Both the position numbers and the translations under genes were made by a program. Positions 53,504-62,497 of a stretch of 64,000 bases of DNA are shown here, one piece after another. Under the pieces are notes generated by a model, which saw nothing but the letters and a program-made list of their open reading frames with translations, did no database searches and was not told where the DNA came from. Position 1 is the first letter of the stretch. Each line of letters begins with the position of its first letter. The DNA is taken from assembly GCF_900113805.1 (NCBI RefSeq), contig NZ_FOQT01000001.1, positions 186,001 to 250,000 of the forward strand, written 5' to 3'. This DNA comes from Halpernia frigidisoli. GTDB lineage: Bacteria; Bacteroidota; Bacteroidia; Flavobacteriales; Weeksellaceae.

Positions 53504-54524
53504 TAATTTCTGGTGCATTTTCCATTAAACAATAAATGTTATTAAAGTTTTTCTCGATTAAAATTTTTGCTGCAACTTCACTTCTTTTTCCACTTTGGCA
53601 AAATATAAATAGAGGATTTTCGGTTGGAATTTTATCTAAATTTTCCTCTAAATTAAGAATTGGAATTTGAAGGTAGTTTTCAAGTGAAATTTTCGGTTTT
53701 TCCTCAGGATTTCTCACATCTAAAAAAGTGCCGTTTAGTTCTTTTGCTTCTTTAAATGAAATTTTATTGATTTTTTGAGAATATTCATTAACGAAAAAAT
53801 CTTCGGTGATATAATGAGCTTCCTTTTTTTTGTAATTAAATAAATGCTGTTCGTTATTTAAAGAATTGACTAAAAGCATCTTGTCAGTCAATAATTTTCC
53901 GATATTTAAAAAATATTTAAAAACTTCGTTCGCCTGATAAATTCCTGCCATTGCAACAGTGACGGGCATCACACCAGCTTCCGCGCAACTTTGAACTTCC
54001 TGCGGTGGATTCGGATAAAGACATCTGTAATTTCCGCTGTTTTCAACATTAAATGTCGCAATTTGAAACTGAAAACGATAAACAGACGCATGAACAAACG
54101 GTTTTTTCGTTAAAATACAAGCGTCGTTAATTAAATATCTGATGTTAATATTGTCCGTCGCATCAACAATTAGATCAAATTCCGTGAAGATTTGTAAAGC
54201 ATTATCGACATTTAAATAGTCGTCATAATTTTTAATTAAAATATCCGGAAACTGCATTTGTAACTTTTCTGCTGCGGTTTTTGATTTTGATTGATTTAAA
54301 TCTTTTTCAGAAAATAAAATCTGGCGGTGAAGATTACTGTTCGTAACCACGTCGCCGTCAATAATCCCAATTTTTCCTATTCCAGAGGAAGCAAGATAAG
54401 GCAAAACAGCATTTCCCAAACCTCCGGCTCCAACTACCAAAACGGAAGCATTAGTTAACTTTTCCTGACCTTTTTGACCAATTTGTGGCAAAGTTATTTG
54501 ACGTAAATATCTGTTTTTTTCCAT
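53466..54524 (-). CDS. moeB: MoeB/ThiF-type E1 enzyme with rhodanese domain
   Basis: A 352-residue protein that adenylylates the C-terminus of MoaD. The E1-like domain (about 1-235) has the nucleotide-binding GAGGLGNAVLPYLASSGIG and the adenylation-site IIDGDVVTNSNLHRQ. Residues of about 250-352 form a rhodanese domain with active-site loop IFCQSGKRSE, so it may also supply sulfur, as in eukaryotic MOCS3. The usual paired CxxC zinc motifs of MoeB are not seen. It lies 5 bp after moaD and overlaps moaE. Confidence 0.9.
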   Translation of the reverse strand: MEKNRYLRQITLPQIGQKGQEKLTNASVLVVGAGGLGNAVLPYLASSGIGKIGIIDGDVVTNSNLHRQILFSEKDLNQSKSKTAAEKLQMQFPDILIKNYDDYLNVDNALQIFTEFDLIVDATDNINIRYLINDACILTKKPFVHASVYRFQFQIATFNVENSGNYRCLYPNPPQEVQSCAEAGVMPVTVAMAGIYQANEVFKYFLNIGKLLTDKMLLVNSLNNEQHLFNYKKKEAHYITEDFFVNEYSQKINKISFKEAKELNGTFLDVRNPEEKPKISLENYLQIPILNLEENLDKIPTENPLFIFCQSGKRSEVAAKILIEKNFNNIYCLMENAPEINDKENKTGLFAG

Positions 54525-54529
54525 AGTAT

Positions 54530-54760
54530 TTATCCTCCTGCAAACGCAGAAAGAACTGCAATTTCGTCTATTTCTTCTAAATTTTTCTCCTCTGAAATTT
54601 CTATAATTGAATGATTGACCGCAATTTGAAAATCACTTTCATTCAAATGATAAGTTATTTTTAAAAAAGTGATCAGAGAATTAACGTCAGAAATTTCCTG
54701 CAAATTTTCTGAAGTTTTGTTGGTCTTTTCAGCTATTTCGCCAAAATATGAGATTTCCAT
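54530..54760 (-). CDS. moaD: Molybdopterin synthase sulfur-carrier subunit
   Basis: A 76-residue ubiquitin-fold sulfur carrier ending in SAFAGG; the terminal Gly-Gly is the thiocarboxylation site charged by the MoeB-like protein. The beta-grasp pattern MEISYFGEIAEKT at the N-terminus fits. It is the expected size and sits between moeA and moeB in the operon. Confidence 0.93.
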   Translation of the reverse strand: MEISYFGEIAEKTNKTSENLQEISDVNSLITFLKITYHLNESDFQIAVNHSIIEISEEKNLEEIDEIAVLSAFAGG

Positions 54761-54786
54761 TTTTTCTTAAATATTTTTAAAGGTAA

Positions 54787-55959
54787 TTAATCGAGTTTCA
54801 AATAAGAAACCGATTCTCCTTTTTTTATGATTTTTACATTTTCCGGCACAATAAGCAAAGCATTTGAAACCGCAAAAGATTTCAACATGGAAGAAGCCTG
54901 CCCGGAAAATTCTGTCGCAATATCATTTTCCACATTTCCTTTTAAAAATAAAGTTTTTGCAAAATTATTTTTTATATCATTTTCGGATTTTGCCTGTAAT
55001 TTTGGCAACTGTAAAGTTTTAAAACCCATTTGCGCTTTTAAAAGTGGCAACGCATAAATGTAAAAACACGTTAAACTTGCGGCAGGATTTCCAGGTAAAG
55101 CGAAAATCATTTTTTCTTCTTTTTTACCAAACCACAGCGGTTTTCCTGGTTTTTGATTGACTTTATAAAAAAGTTGATCTGCGCCATTTTCTTTTAAAGC
55201 TTCTTCTACAAAGTCATAATCACCAACAGAAATTCCACCTGAAATTAAAACAACATCGTTATTTTCCAGTAATTTTTTAAGGCAAATTGTGGTTTCCTCT
55301 AAAATATCTTTTGCAAATAAAATTTCTACTTCTTCGATGCTGAGTTTTTTTAGAGCCAACTTCAAAGTCAAAGAATTGCTGTCAAAAATTTCACCTTCCG
55401 CTAAAGTATCTCCGCTTTTTTTGATTTCATTCCCAGTAATTAAAATCCCTACTTTTGGTTTTGCGTAAACCTCAATATTTTTAATTCCAAGTCCGGCTAA
55501 AAAACCGACGGCAGCTTCATTTAAAAAATTTCCTTTTTCTAAAGCCACTTCTCCAACCTTGATCTGTTCACCTTCCGGTCGCACATTGCTGCCTTTTTCG
55601 GGAATTTTATCAATAAATATTTGATCTTCAGTTCTTGCAACATGTTCTTGCATCACGACTGTATCTGCATCATCAGGAACTCTTGCTCCGGTAAAAATAC
55701 GGATTGCTCCGCCTTTTTTTATTTCAATATTCTTCGAAATACCGGTTTGAATTTCGGCAATCACTTTAAAAGAATTTTCTTCTGAATGAATAAACGCATA
55801 ACCATCCATCGAAGACTGCCTGAAAGGCGGCATATTTAAAGGTGAGATCACATCTTCTGCTAAAATATAACCGTAAGAATCTGCAACATTTTTCGTCACG
55901 GATTTTAAAGGAAAACAATATTTTTCTACGATGGAAAGTGCTTTTGAAACTGAAATCAT
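54787..55959 (-). CDS. moeA: Molybdopterin molybdenumtransferase
   Basis: A 390-residue enzyme that inserts molybdate into adenylylated molybdopterin. Family blocks are MPPFRQSSMDGYAF (about residues 39-52), GGAIRIFTGARVPDDADTVVMQEH (about 83-106), VGILITGNEI and ISGGISVGDYDFV, and FALPGNPAASLTCFY near 286. Length matches MoeA. Its start overlaps the end of the nucleotidyltransferase gene by 4 bases (ATGA). Confidence 0.95.
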   Translation of the reverse strand: MISVSKALSIVEKYCFPLKSVTKNVADSYGYILAEDVISPLNMPPFRQSSMDGYAFIHSEENSFKVIAEIQTGISKNIEIKKGGAIRIFTGARVPDDADTVVMQEHVARTEDQIFIDKIPEKGSNVRPEGEQIKVGEVALEKGNFLNEAAVGFLAGLGIKNIEVYAKPKVGILITGNEIKKSGDTLAEGEIFDSNSLTLKLALKKLSIEEVEILFAKDILEETTICLKKLLENNDVVLISGGISVGDYDFVEEALKENGADQLFYKVNQKPGKPLWFGKKEEKMIFALPGNPAASLTCFYIYALPLLKAQMGFKTLQLPKLQAKSENDIKNNFAKTLFLKGNVENDIATEFSGQASSMLKSFAVSNALLIVPENVKIIKKGESVSYLKLD

Positions 55960-56534
55960 TTAATAAAATTTTTATAGTCTTCGGGCGTATCAATGTCTGT
56001 TAAATCAACTTTCATGTCAATTGTTTTCACATCCAAAACATCATTATTCAGCAGATCTGAGGCGCCTTTTTCTCCTTGCAATTTACGTAAATCCGGAAAA
56101 TATTTTAGCGGAAAAATTGCGGGAACTCCATTTTTTTTTGAGTATTTAGAGGCGAAAATATGATCAGGTTTTTTTTTAAAATTTAAAATTAAAGCGTTCA
56201 GATAATCTGCTTTTATATTTGGTTGATCGCCGAGCATGATCAAAGCTGCATCAAATGACGATTTTTCTAAATATTTTATCGCGCAGGAAATACTGGAACT
56301 CACTCCTTCAGTATAATTTAAGTTCTCAATAATATCAATATTATAATCTTTAATGTTAGACCTAATTTCAGTTGAATTTGCACCTAAAACGCAAAAAATA
56401 TCTTCGACGTGTGTTTTCAAAGCATTTTCAATGGTCAAACCTAAAAGTGTTTTATCACCTACTGGCAATAATTGTTTGGCGGTTTTCATCCGGGAAGAAT
56501 TTCCGGCAGCGAGAATTAAAAGGGCAATTTTCAT
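55956..56534 (-). CDS. Molybdopterin nucleotidyltransferase (MocA-like)
   Basis: A 192-residue NTP transferase of the MobA/MocA group. The N-terminal signature LILAAGNSSRMKTAKQLLPVGDKTLL (about residues 6-31) and the metal-binding ALIMLGDQPNI near residue 94 are clear. Because it is wedged between moeA and the xdhC-like gene and serves a xanthine-oxidase-family enzyme, it more probably makes the cytosine dinucleotide form (MocA) than the guanine form (MobA). It overlaps both neighbours by 4 bases. Confidence 0.85.
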   Translation of the reverse strand: MKIALLILAAGNSSRMKTAKQLLPVGDKTLLGLTIENALKTHVEDIFCVLGANSTEIRSNIKDYNIDIIENLNYTEGVSSSISCAIKYLEKSSFDAALIMLGDQPNIKADYLNALILNFKKKPDHIFASKYSKKNGVPAIFPLKYFPDLRKLQGEKGASDLLNNDVLDVKTIDMKVDLTDIDTPEDYKNFIK

Positions 56535-57553
56535 TGATCAGAATGAATTTTTCCAATATTGTTTTGCATCTCCATCAAATCAGTTTTTCGGGTCACAACT
56601 AAAATTTCTGAAAGAATTGACAGCGCAATCTCTTCAGGTGTTACAGCGCCAATATTTAAACCTGCGGGACTGTGGATTTTATCTAAAAATTCTTCGTCAA
56701 GATCTGGATTTAATTCAATCAATTCATTTAATATCAATTCCCGGCGTTTTTTAGAACCTAAAATTCCGATATATTTTAGATCGAAAAGCTGTAATTTTAG
56801 AAGATATTTGAGATCAAGTGCGTAATTATGCGTCATTAAAATTACGGCAGTTTGTGCATCTAGATGAAAATCTGCGATCTCCGGCGTTTGCGCAGAAACA
56901 TTTTTAGCCCCCGGAAAATCTGAAAGTTCTTTTGGATCTTTTATCGAAGTAATGATTTCAACGTCCCAACCGAGAAAACTTGCCATTGTACACAGTTTTA
57001 CGGAATCATGTTCGCCACCAATAATAATTAATTTAAAAGCTGGTTCTAGATTTTGAGTAAAAAGCTCTAAATTATCTGTTTTTTCTAGATCAAATTGATC
57101 GTTAAATTTATAAGCAGAATTATCATTAAATTTAATTTGACTTCCAAAATTTCCTATCACATCATCTTCTTTTTTAAACAAAGAACTGATCTGAAAACTT
57201 TCTCTTTTATGTAAAACTTCCTGAAATTTTAAATTAAGCGCTTCTGAAATTTTAAACGGTTCAATTAAAATATAGAGAATGCCTTCACAACCTAATCTGT
57301 AGCGGCCATCGTAAGTCATTACTTTTGCTTCGCCAGTTTTAAAAACACTTTCTGCGCGGTATTTTATTTCTTTTTCTACGCAACCGCCACTTACGGCGCC
57401 CGTCAACTTTCCATCTTCTGAGATCAACATTGTAACGCCAGGTTTTCTATAAGATGAACCTTCTAAAAAAACCACTGTCGCCAAAACGCTTTTTATGCTG
57501 TTTTGTTGATTTAAAAGGACATTTTCAAAGATTTTTTTTAGTTCGTGTGTCAT
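56531..57553 (-). CDS. XdhC/PaoD-like molybdenum cofactor maturation factor
   Basis: A 340-residue XdhC-family protein that binds molybdenum cofactor, protects it and helps insert it into xanthine-oxidase-family enzymes. N-terminal features are VLATVVFLEGSSYRKPGVTMLI and GAVSGGCVEKEI (about residues 50-61), with a Rossmann-like C-terminal part (FKLIIIGGEHDSVKLC; YIGILGSKKRR; GLNIGAVTPEEIALSILSEI). It is the first gene of the minus-strand molybdenum operon and lies back to back with the target enzyme genes. PaoD is the E. coli counterpart. Confidence 0.92.
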   Translation of the reverse strand: MTHELKKIFENVLLNQQNSIKSVLATVVFLEGSSYRKPGVTMLISEDGKLTGAVSGGCVEKEIKYRAESVFKTGEAKVMTYDGRYRLGCEGILYILIEPFKISEALNLKFQEVLHKRESFQISSLFKKEDDVIGNFGSQIKFNDNSAYKFNDQFDLEKTDNLELFTQNLEPAFKLIIIGGEHDSVKLCTMASFLGWDVEIITSIKDPKELSDFPGAKNVSAQTPEIADFHLDAQTAVILMTHNYALDLKYLLKLQLFDLKYIGILGSKKRRELILNELIELNPDLDEEFLDKIHSPAGLNIGAVTPEEIALSILSEILVVTRKTDLMEMQNNIGKIHSDQ

Positions 57554-57784
57554 TAAAATTATCAGTGTAGACTTATGAAAAATTGATTCGAATCAAAATT
57601 AGTAATTTTTAAAGCATCGCAAAAATTAAATTTAATATGACAGTAAAAGATTTAAACTATGATTTTTGTCGATATTTTGATAAATAGTAAGATTTTCTAA
57701 AAAGCATTTTTATTTTCAGATTTTTTTTTTAATTTAGTAAACGAAATAAGCGTATTTATTTCAAATCAACTTTAATCATTTTTT

Positions 57785-58609
57785 ATGAATAAATCTATAA
57801 ATAAATCAGGTCTTACCGAGGCTGAACAAAAATTACTAGAAGAAATTTTGGCTGAAGATGCAGCTGGGGTGACTCCTTTAGGTGAAAGTCGCCGCCATTT
57901 TATAAAACTAATGATGACTGCTGGTGCGGGCGTAATGGCTTTACAAATGGTTGGCGGTGCGCAGGCTGTTACTAAAGGTTTCACCGCTGAAGAACCAACT
58001 TCGCTGGAAAATCCTTTAAAAGTTAATTTTAAAGTAAACGGCGTGTCAAAATCATTAACGATAGACTCTAGAATGACTTTGCTCGATGCTTTGCGGGAGC
58101 GTTTGCAATTGACAGGTTCCAAAAAAGGTTGTGATCATGGTCAATGTGGTGCGTGTACGGTAATTGTGGATGATCATCGGCTTCTTTCGTGTTTAACTTT
58201 AGCAGCAAGTTGTGAAGGAAGTTCCGTAACTACAATTGAGGGAATTGCAAATAATGATGTTTTGCATCCTATTCAATCTTCGTTTATAAAACATGATGGT
58301 TTCCAGTGTGGTTATTGTACGCCGGGACAAATCTGTTCCTCAGTTGCTTTGCTTGGTGAAATTAAAAGGGGCGATGTCAGTTTTGTAACACCTGATGTTA
58401 AAAATATGAAACCAGTAATTTCTGACGATGAAATCAGAGAAAGAATGTCTGGAAATATTTGTCGCTGCGGCGCTTATCCTAACATCATTGCGGCAATACG
58501 CGAGGTTTATGGTGGAAAAGAAGTTGCCCAGTTTTGGCAGTTTTTAGATGATAAGGAAAGTGTTGCTCAAAGTAGTATTACAAATTTAAAAGAAGAAAAA
58601 ACGATATGA
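57785..58609 (+). CDS. Periplasmic aldehyde oxidoreductase, 2Fe-2S subunit (PaoA-like)
   Basis: A 274-residue electron-transfer subunit of a molybdo-flavo hydroxylase. A twin-arginine signal (ESRRHFIKLMMTAGAGVMAL, RR at 36-37) sits behind a 34-residue N-terminal extension. The plant-type 2Fe-2S cluster uses Cys116, Cys121, Cys124 and Cys136 (CDHGQCGACT). The second cluster uses CGYC (175-178) and the pair in NICRCGAYPN near 231-233. It resembles PaoA more than cytoplasmic xanthine dehydrogenase subunits because of the Tat signal. Its stop overlaps the next start by 4 bases. Confidence 0.92.
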   Translation: MNKSINKSGLTEAEQKLLEEILAEDAAGVTPLGESRRHFIKLMMTAGAGVMALQMVGGAQAVTKGFTAEEPTSLENPLKVNFKVNGVSKSLTIDSRMTLLDALRERLQLTGSKKGCDHGQCGACTVIVDDHRLLSCLTLAASCEGSSVTTIEGIANNDVLHPIQSSFIKHDGFQCGYCTPGQICSSVALLGEIKRGDVSFVTPDVKNMKPVISDDEIRERMSGNICRCGAYPNIIAAIREVYGGKEVAQFWQFLDDKESVAQSSITNLKEEKTI

Positions 58610-59598
58610 GAGCCTTTAAATACTCAAGAGCAACCGAGCCTAAAAGTGCTTCAAAATTAGTCTCTGCAAATGAAAAAGCGCAGTTTTTAGCGGGAGGTAC
58701 AAATGTTTTGGATCTAATGAAAGAAGATGTGGAAAGACCAACTGAGCTTGTTGACATTTCCAAAATTCAGTTGACTGATGTGACCGAAAGTGGCAATCTG
58801 ATTTCCATTGGCGGACTTGGCAAAAATACGGCAACTGCAAATCATCCTTTAATAAGAAATAATTTTCCGATGTTGACGCAGGCGATTTTAGCAGGCGCCT
58901 CCGCTCAGATCCGAAATATGGCGACGAATGGTGGAAATTTAAACCAAAGAACACGTTGTTCCTACTTTTTTGAAACGGCAATGCCTTGTAATAAAAGAGA
59001 ACCTGGTTCTGGTTGTGGTGCTTTGGAAGGCGTAAACAGAATGCACGCTATTTTTGGCTGGTCAGAAAGTTGTATCGCTGTTCATCCGTCTGATATGTGT
59101 ATTCCTTTAGTCGCTTTGGATGCAGTTGTTAAAATTCAAGGTGTAAATGGTGAGATGAAAAATATTCCTTTCTCAGATTACCACAGACTTCCGGGAAATG
59201 ATCCTCAAAAAGATAATAACTTAGTTCATGGTGAACTAATCACGTCCATCGATATTCCAAAAAATAATTTTGCAAATAATTCCTGTTATTTAAAAATAAG
59301 AGACCGATCCAGTTATGCATTTGCTTTAATATCAGTTGCAGCAGCTTTGGAGCTTGATGGCAAATCCATAAAAGATGTTCGTTTGGCTATGGGCGGCGTT
59401 TCACATAAACCTTGGCGTGCTTTGGCAGCTGAAAAATTTTTAAAGGGAAAAACAGCAAATATGGCAAACTTTAAAATTGCGGCCGAGGAAGAAATGAAAT
59501 CAGCTAAAGCTTTTGAACACAATCAATTTAAAATTGAAATGGGCAAAAAAGCAATTGTCAGAGCTTTATCTCAAGCTTTAGATGGCGGAACAGCGTAG
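58606..59598 (+). CDS. Periplasmic aldehyde oxidoreductase, FAD subunit (PaoB-like)
   Basis: A 330-residue FAD-binding subunit. The FAD contact FLAGGTNVLDLMKEDVERP (about 27-45) and the second loop ATNGGNLNQRTRC are present. A cysteine-bearing insert (Cys118, Cys128, Cys137 and Cys156) matches the extra [4Fe-4S] cluster loop of PaoB and 4-hydroxybenzoyl-CoA reductase-type subunits, which is why I favour the PaoABC type over xanthine dehydrogenase. It has no signal of its own and would be carried out with the Tat-tagged small subunit. Confidence 0.9.
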   Translation: MRAFKYSRATEPKSASKLVSANEKAQFLAGGTNVLDLMKEDVERPTELVDISKIQLTDVTESGNLISIGGLGKNTATANHPLIRNNFPMLTQAILAGASAQIRNMATNGGNLNQRTRCSYFFETAMPCNKREPGSGCGALEGVNRMHAIFGWSESCIAVHPSDMCIPLVALDAVVKIQGVNGEMKNIPFSDYHRLPGNDPQKDNNLVHGELITSIDIPKNNFANNSCYLKIRDRSSYAFALISVAAALELDGKSIKDVRLAMGGVSHKPWRALAAEKFLKGKTANMANFKIAAEEEMKSAKAFEHNQFKIEMGKKAIVRALSQALDGGTA

Positions 59599-59726
59599 TG
59601 AAAACTTCAGACTTTCTAAAAATATCTTAATTAAATAAAATTATTAATGAATGGCTAAAATTAAGTCTTCTTATAAATAGAGATTTGTTTTGGTAGAATT
59701 TATTAAATCAAATAAAAAATTTACTC

Positions 59727-62018
59727 ATGGAAAAAGAAACCGTAATAGGGAAACCGCTGGACAGAATTGATGGGCCACTGAAAGTAAGCGGTACTGCAAA
59801 ATATGCGGCGGAATTCAATCAAAAAAATATGGCTTATGCTTTTCCGGTTCGGTCAACAATTGCCAGTGGTTCGATTTCAAGCATTGACATTTCCGAAGCA
59901 AAAAAAGCGCCCGGAGTGGTCAATATTCTTACACATGAAAATGCGCCAAAATTAGCGCCTGCAAGTGGGGAAGAGTTCAAAAAAAGTGGAGCAAGCGTAG
60001 GGGAAAATTTTATTCCTATGCAGGATAATCAGGTTCATTACTGGGGACAATATATCGCGCTTGTGATTGCAGAAACTTATGAGGAAGCTCGTATGGCTGC
60101 GGCAATGGTTAAAGTTAATTATACAAAAGGAATTGTTTCAGTCAATTTAGAAAAAGCGCTTCCGGGCGGTTTCAGACCGGAGAAATCCAATGGACAGCCT
60201 GCCCAGATCAACGCTGGAAAAACACAATCGATAATTGATTCAGCTGCTGTTAAGGTTGATCATTCTTATTCAACATCCACGGAAAATCACCATCCTATGG
60301 AACCTCATGCTTCCGTTGCAGTCTGGAACGGGGAAAGTAAAGTTACATTATATAGTTCTTCACAAGGCGTTATTGCATTAAGTGCAACAGTTGCCTATTT
60401 TTTTAAATTAAAACCGGAAAATGTTCAGATCATCAATCCTTTTGTTGGTGGTGGTTTCGGATCTAAAGGTTCAGAATGGGGTCAGGGAATTTTAGCGACA
60501 ATGGCTGCAAAAGTGGTGAAAAGACCTGTGAAGTTGGTTATTACGCGTCAAATGATGCAAACCAATGTTGGCCGCAGAAGTGAAACAATTCAGAAAGTAG
60601 CATTGGCAAGTGATAGAAACGGAAAATTACAGGCAATTCGTCATGAAAACGGCACTTACGCCAATCTTTCAGAATATTTTGAACCAAGTGGAAAGCAATC
60701 CGCGGTTTTATACGCATCACCTCTAAGGGAAATTACCCATAAAGTGGCAAAACTAAATATTGGAACACCAACATTTATGCGTGCTCCGGGAGAAACTCCG
60801 GGCGTTTTCGCTTTGGAAACGGCAATGGACGAGTTGGCTTACGAATTAAAAATGGATCCGATAGAATTGCGGCGTATTAATCACACCGCTGTAGATCCAA
60901 TGAAAAATCATCCTTTTAGCAGTGAATATCTGCTCGATTGTTATACAATTGGTGCAGAAAAATTTGGCTGGAATAAAAGAGACATGAAACCAGGCAAAAA
61001 TAAAGTTGGAAATCAATTAATTGGCTACGGAATGGCGACTGCGACTTATCCTGCCATACGAAGTTCTGCATCGGCAAAGGTTCAACTAAAAAGTGACGGT
61101 TCCTTTGTGGTAATGTGCGCAACACAGGATATTGGCACAGGAACTTACACGATCATGGCGCAAACTGCTGCTGAAGCTTTAGGAGTTGATGTTAAAAATA
61201 TTACCGTAAAATTAGGAGATTCAAGCCTTCCACCGGGACCAGTTTCCGGAGGTTCTACAACAACTGCCAGTGTAAATCCAGCTGTTTATGAAGCTGCAAA
61301 AAAACTTCGAAATGACCTCTTGATTTTAGCCAGGGCAGATTCTCAATCTCCGCTTTATGGTAAAAAAACAGAAGATATTAACTTTTCAGATGGCTTATTT
61401 TATTTAAAAAATGACCCAGCGAAAAAAGATGCCTACGTCGCGATTATGTTAAGACATAAAAAAACTTTGATGGAAGGTTGCGTGACAGCAATGCCTGCTT
61501 CCGGAAGTGGATTAGGTTCTCAAAAATCAATGTGCAGCAACGCAGAGATTGAACTGGATGAAAATGGAGATGCTGAGAAATATTCCTTTCACTCTTTCGG
61601 GGCGCAGTTTGCGGAAGTTTGGGTGGATGAAGATTTTGGAACTGTTCGCGTTAAAAGATTTGTAAGTGTTCATGATGTAGGAACGATCATGAATGAAAAA
61701 ACCGCACGTTCACAGATTCTTGGTGGTGTAATTTATGGATTTGGTTCAGCTTTAATGGAGGAAACAGTTTATGATCAACGTTATGGAAATCCGGTGACGC
61801 GTACTTTAGCAGATTATCACGTTCCGGTGAATTTAGATGTGCCGGAAATTGATGTTTATTTTATCGGTAAAAAAGACCCGCATATTTCGCCAATTGGCGC
61901 AAGAGGAATTGGCGAAATTGGTATTACCGGCGTTTCTGCAGCAATTGGAAATGCGATATTCAATGCGACAGGAAAAAGACTTCGGGATCTGCCATTTACA
62001 CCAGATAAATTAGTGTAA
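59727..62018 (+). CDS. Periplasmic aldehyde oxidoreductase, molybdenum subunit (PaoC-like)
   Basis: A 763-residue catalytic subunit that binds the molybdopterin cytosine dinucleotide cofactor and hydroxylates aldehydes or N-heterocycles. N-terminal domain: GKPLDRIDGPLKVSGTAKYAAEF. Cofactor-binding blocks are FVGGGFGSKG near residue 247, RAPGETPGVFALE near 352, and DIGTGTYTIMAQTAAEALG near 465. The catalytic Glu is in GARGIGEIGITG (about E730). Length fits PaoC. It lies 128 bp after the FAD subunit gene and a terminator follows. Confidence 0.93.
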   Translation: MEKETVIGKPLDRIDGPLKVSGTAKYAAEFNQKNMAYAFPVRSTIASGSISSIDISEAKKAPGVVNILTHENAPKLAPASGEEFKKSGASVGENFIPMQDNQVHYWGQYIALVIAETYEEARMAAAMVKVNYTKGIVSVNLEKALPGGFRPEKSNGQPAQINAGKTQSIIDSAAVKVDHSYSTSTENHHPMEPHASVAVWNGESKVTLYSSSQGVIALSATVAYFFKLKPENVQIINPFVGGGFGSKGSEWGQGILATMAAKVVKRPVKLVITRQMMQTNVGRRSETIQKVALASDRNGKLQAIRHENGTYANLSEYFEPSGKQSAVLYASPLREITHKVAKLNIGTPTFMRAPGETPGVFALETAMDELAYELKMDPIELRRINHTAVDPMKNHPFSSEYLLDCYTIGAEKFGWNKRDMKPGKNKVGNQLIGYGMATATYPAIRSSASAKVQLKSDGSFVVMCATQDIGTGTYTIMAQTAAEALGVDVKNITVKLGDSSLPPGPVSGGSTTTASVNPAVYEAAKKLRNDLLILARADSQSPLYGKKTEDINFSDGLFYLKNDPAKKDAYVAIMLRHKKTLMEGCVTAMPASGSGLGSQKSMCSNAEIELDENGDAEKYSFHSFGAQFAEVWVDEDFGTVRVKRFVSVHDVGTIMNEKTARSQILGGVIYGFGSALMEETVYDQRYGNPVTRTLADYHVPVNLDVPEIDVYFIGKKDPHISPIGARGIGEIGITGVSAAIGNAIFNATGKRLRDLPFTPDKLV

Positions 62019-62497
62019 GTTGTACGACATTATAATATTTTAATGCAAACTTAAAATTGTATTAATGACAAAAAAAGCGTTGGTAATCAACGCTTTTTTT
62101 TTGTAGAAATGAAGGTGCTTTGAGTATATCTTCGTAGAACTCAATAGAGGCTTATTTTAATTAAAATCAGTTAATTATCTATTAATAAATACTTATTAAA
62201 TGGAATAAATAACACCTAATCTGATTCTAGATTTTTAAAAAAGGGGCTCCGTCTAATAGCAATGAATTTTAATCTTTTTTTTTAAATTTCATAAAACGCA
62301 ATATTAATAAGGGTTTAGTAACAGGTAATTTCTTTAAAAGATAAAACGAAAATTCGTTTTTGATAATTTTTAGTCAAAATTAGAGATTTTAATTTTAAAT
62401 CTTCATTTATAGTAAAAAACTAAACGTAATTTTTGAAAGTTCCTGTAAATATTTAATTTTTAGAATAGAAATTGATAAAATTGTCCACTTCGTTTGT
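62019..62497. other. Intergenic region between PaoC-like gene and transposase
   Basis: 479 bp holding the paoC-like terminator (62071-62103) and then about 390 bp of A/T-rich sequence. I see no gene here and no clear insertion-sequence end. Confidence 0.5.
62071..62103 (+). terminator. Rho-independent terminator after PaoC-like gene
   Basis: AAAAAAGCGTTG/CAACGCTTTTTTTTT perfect stem with a 5-nt loop. Confidence 0.92.

Noticed and set aside
57554-57784. Possible molybdenum-cofactor riboswitch before the xdhC-like or PaoA-like gene
   Set aside because: The region is A/T-rich and I could not find the paired GC-rich helices expected of that riboswitch class.
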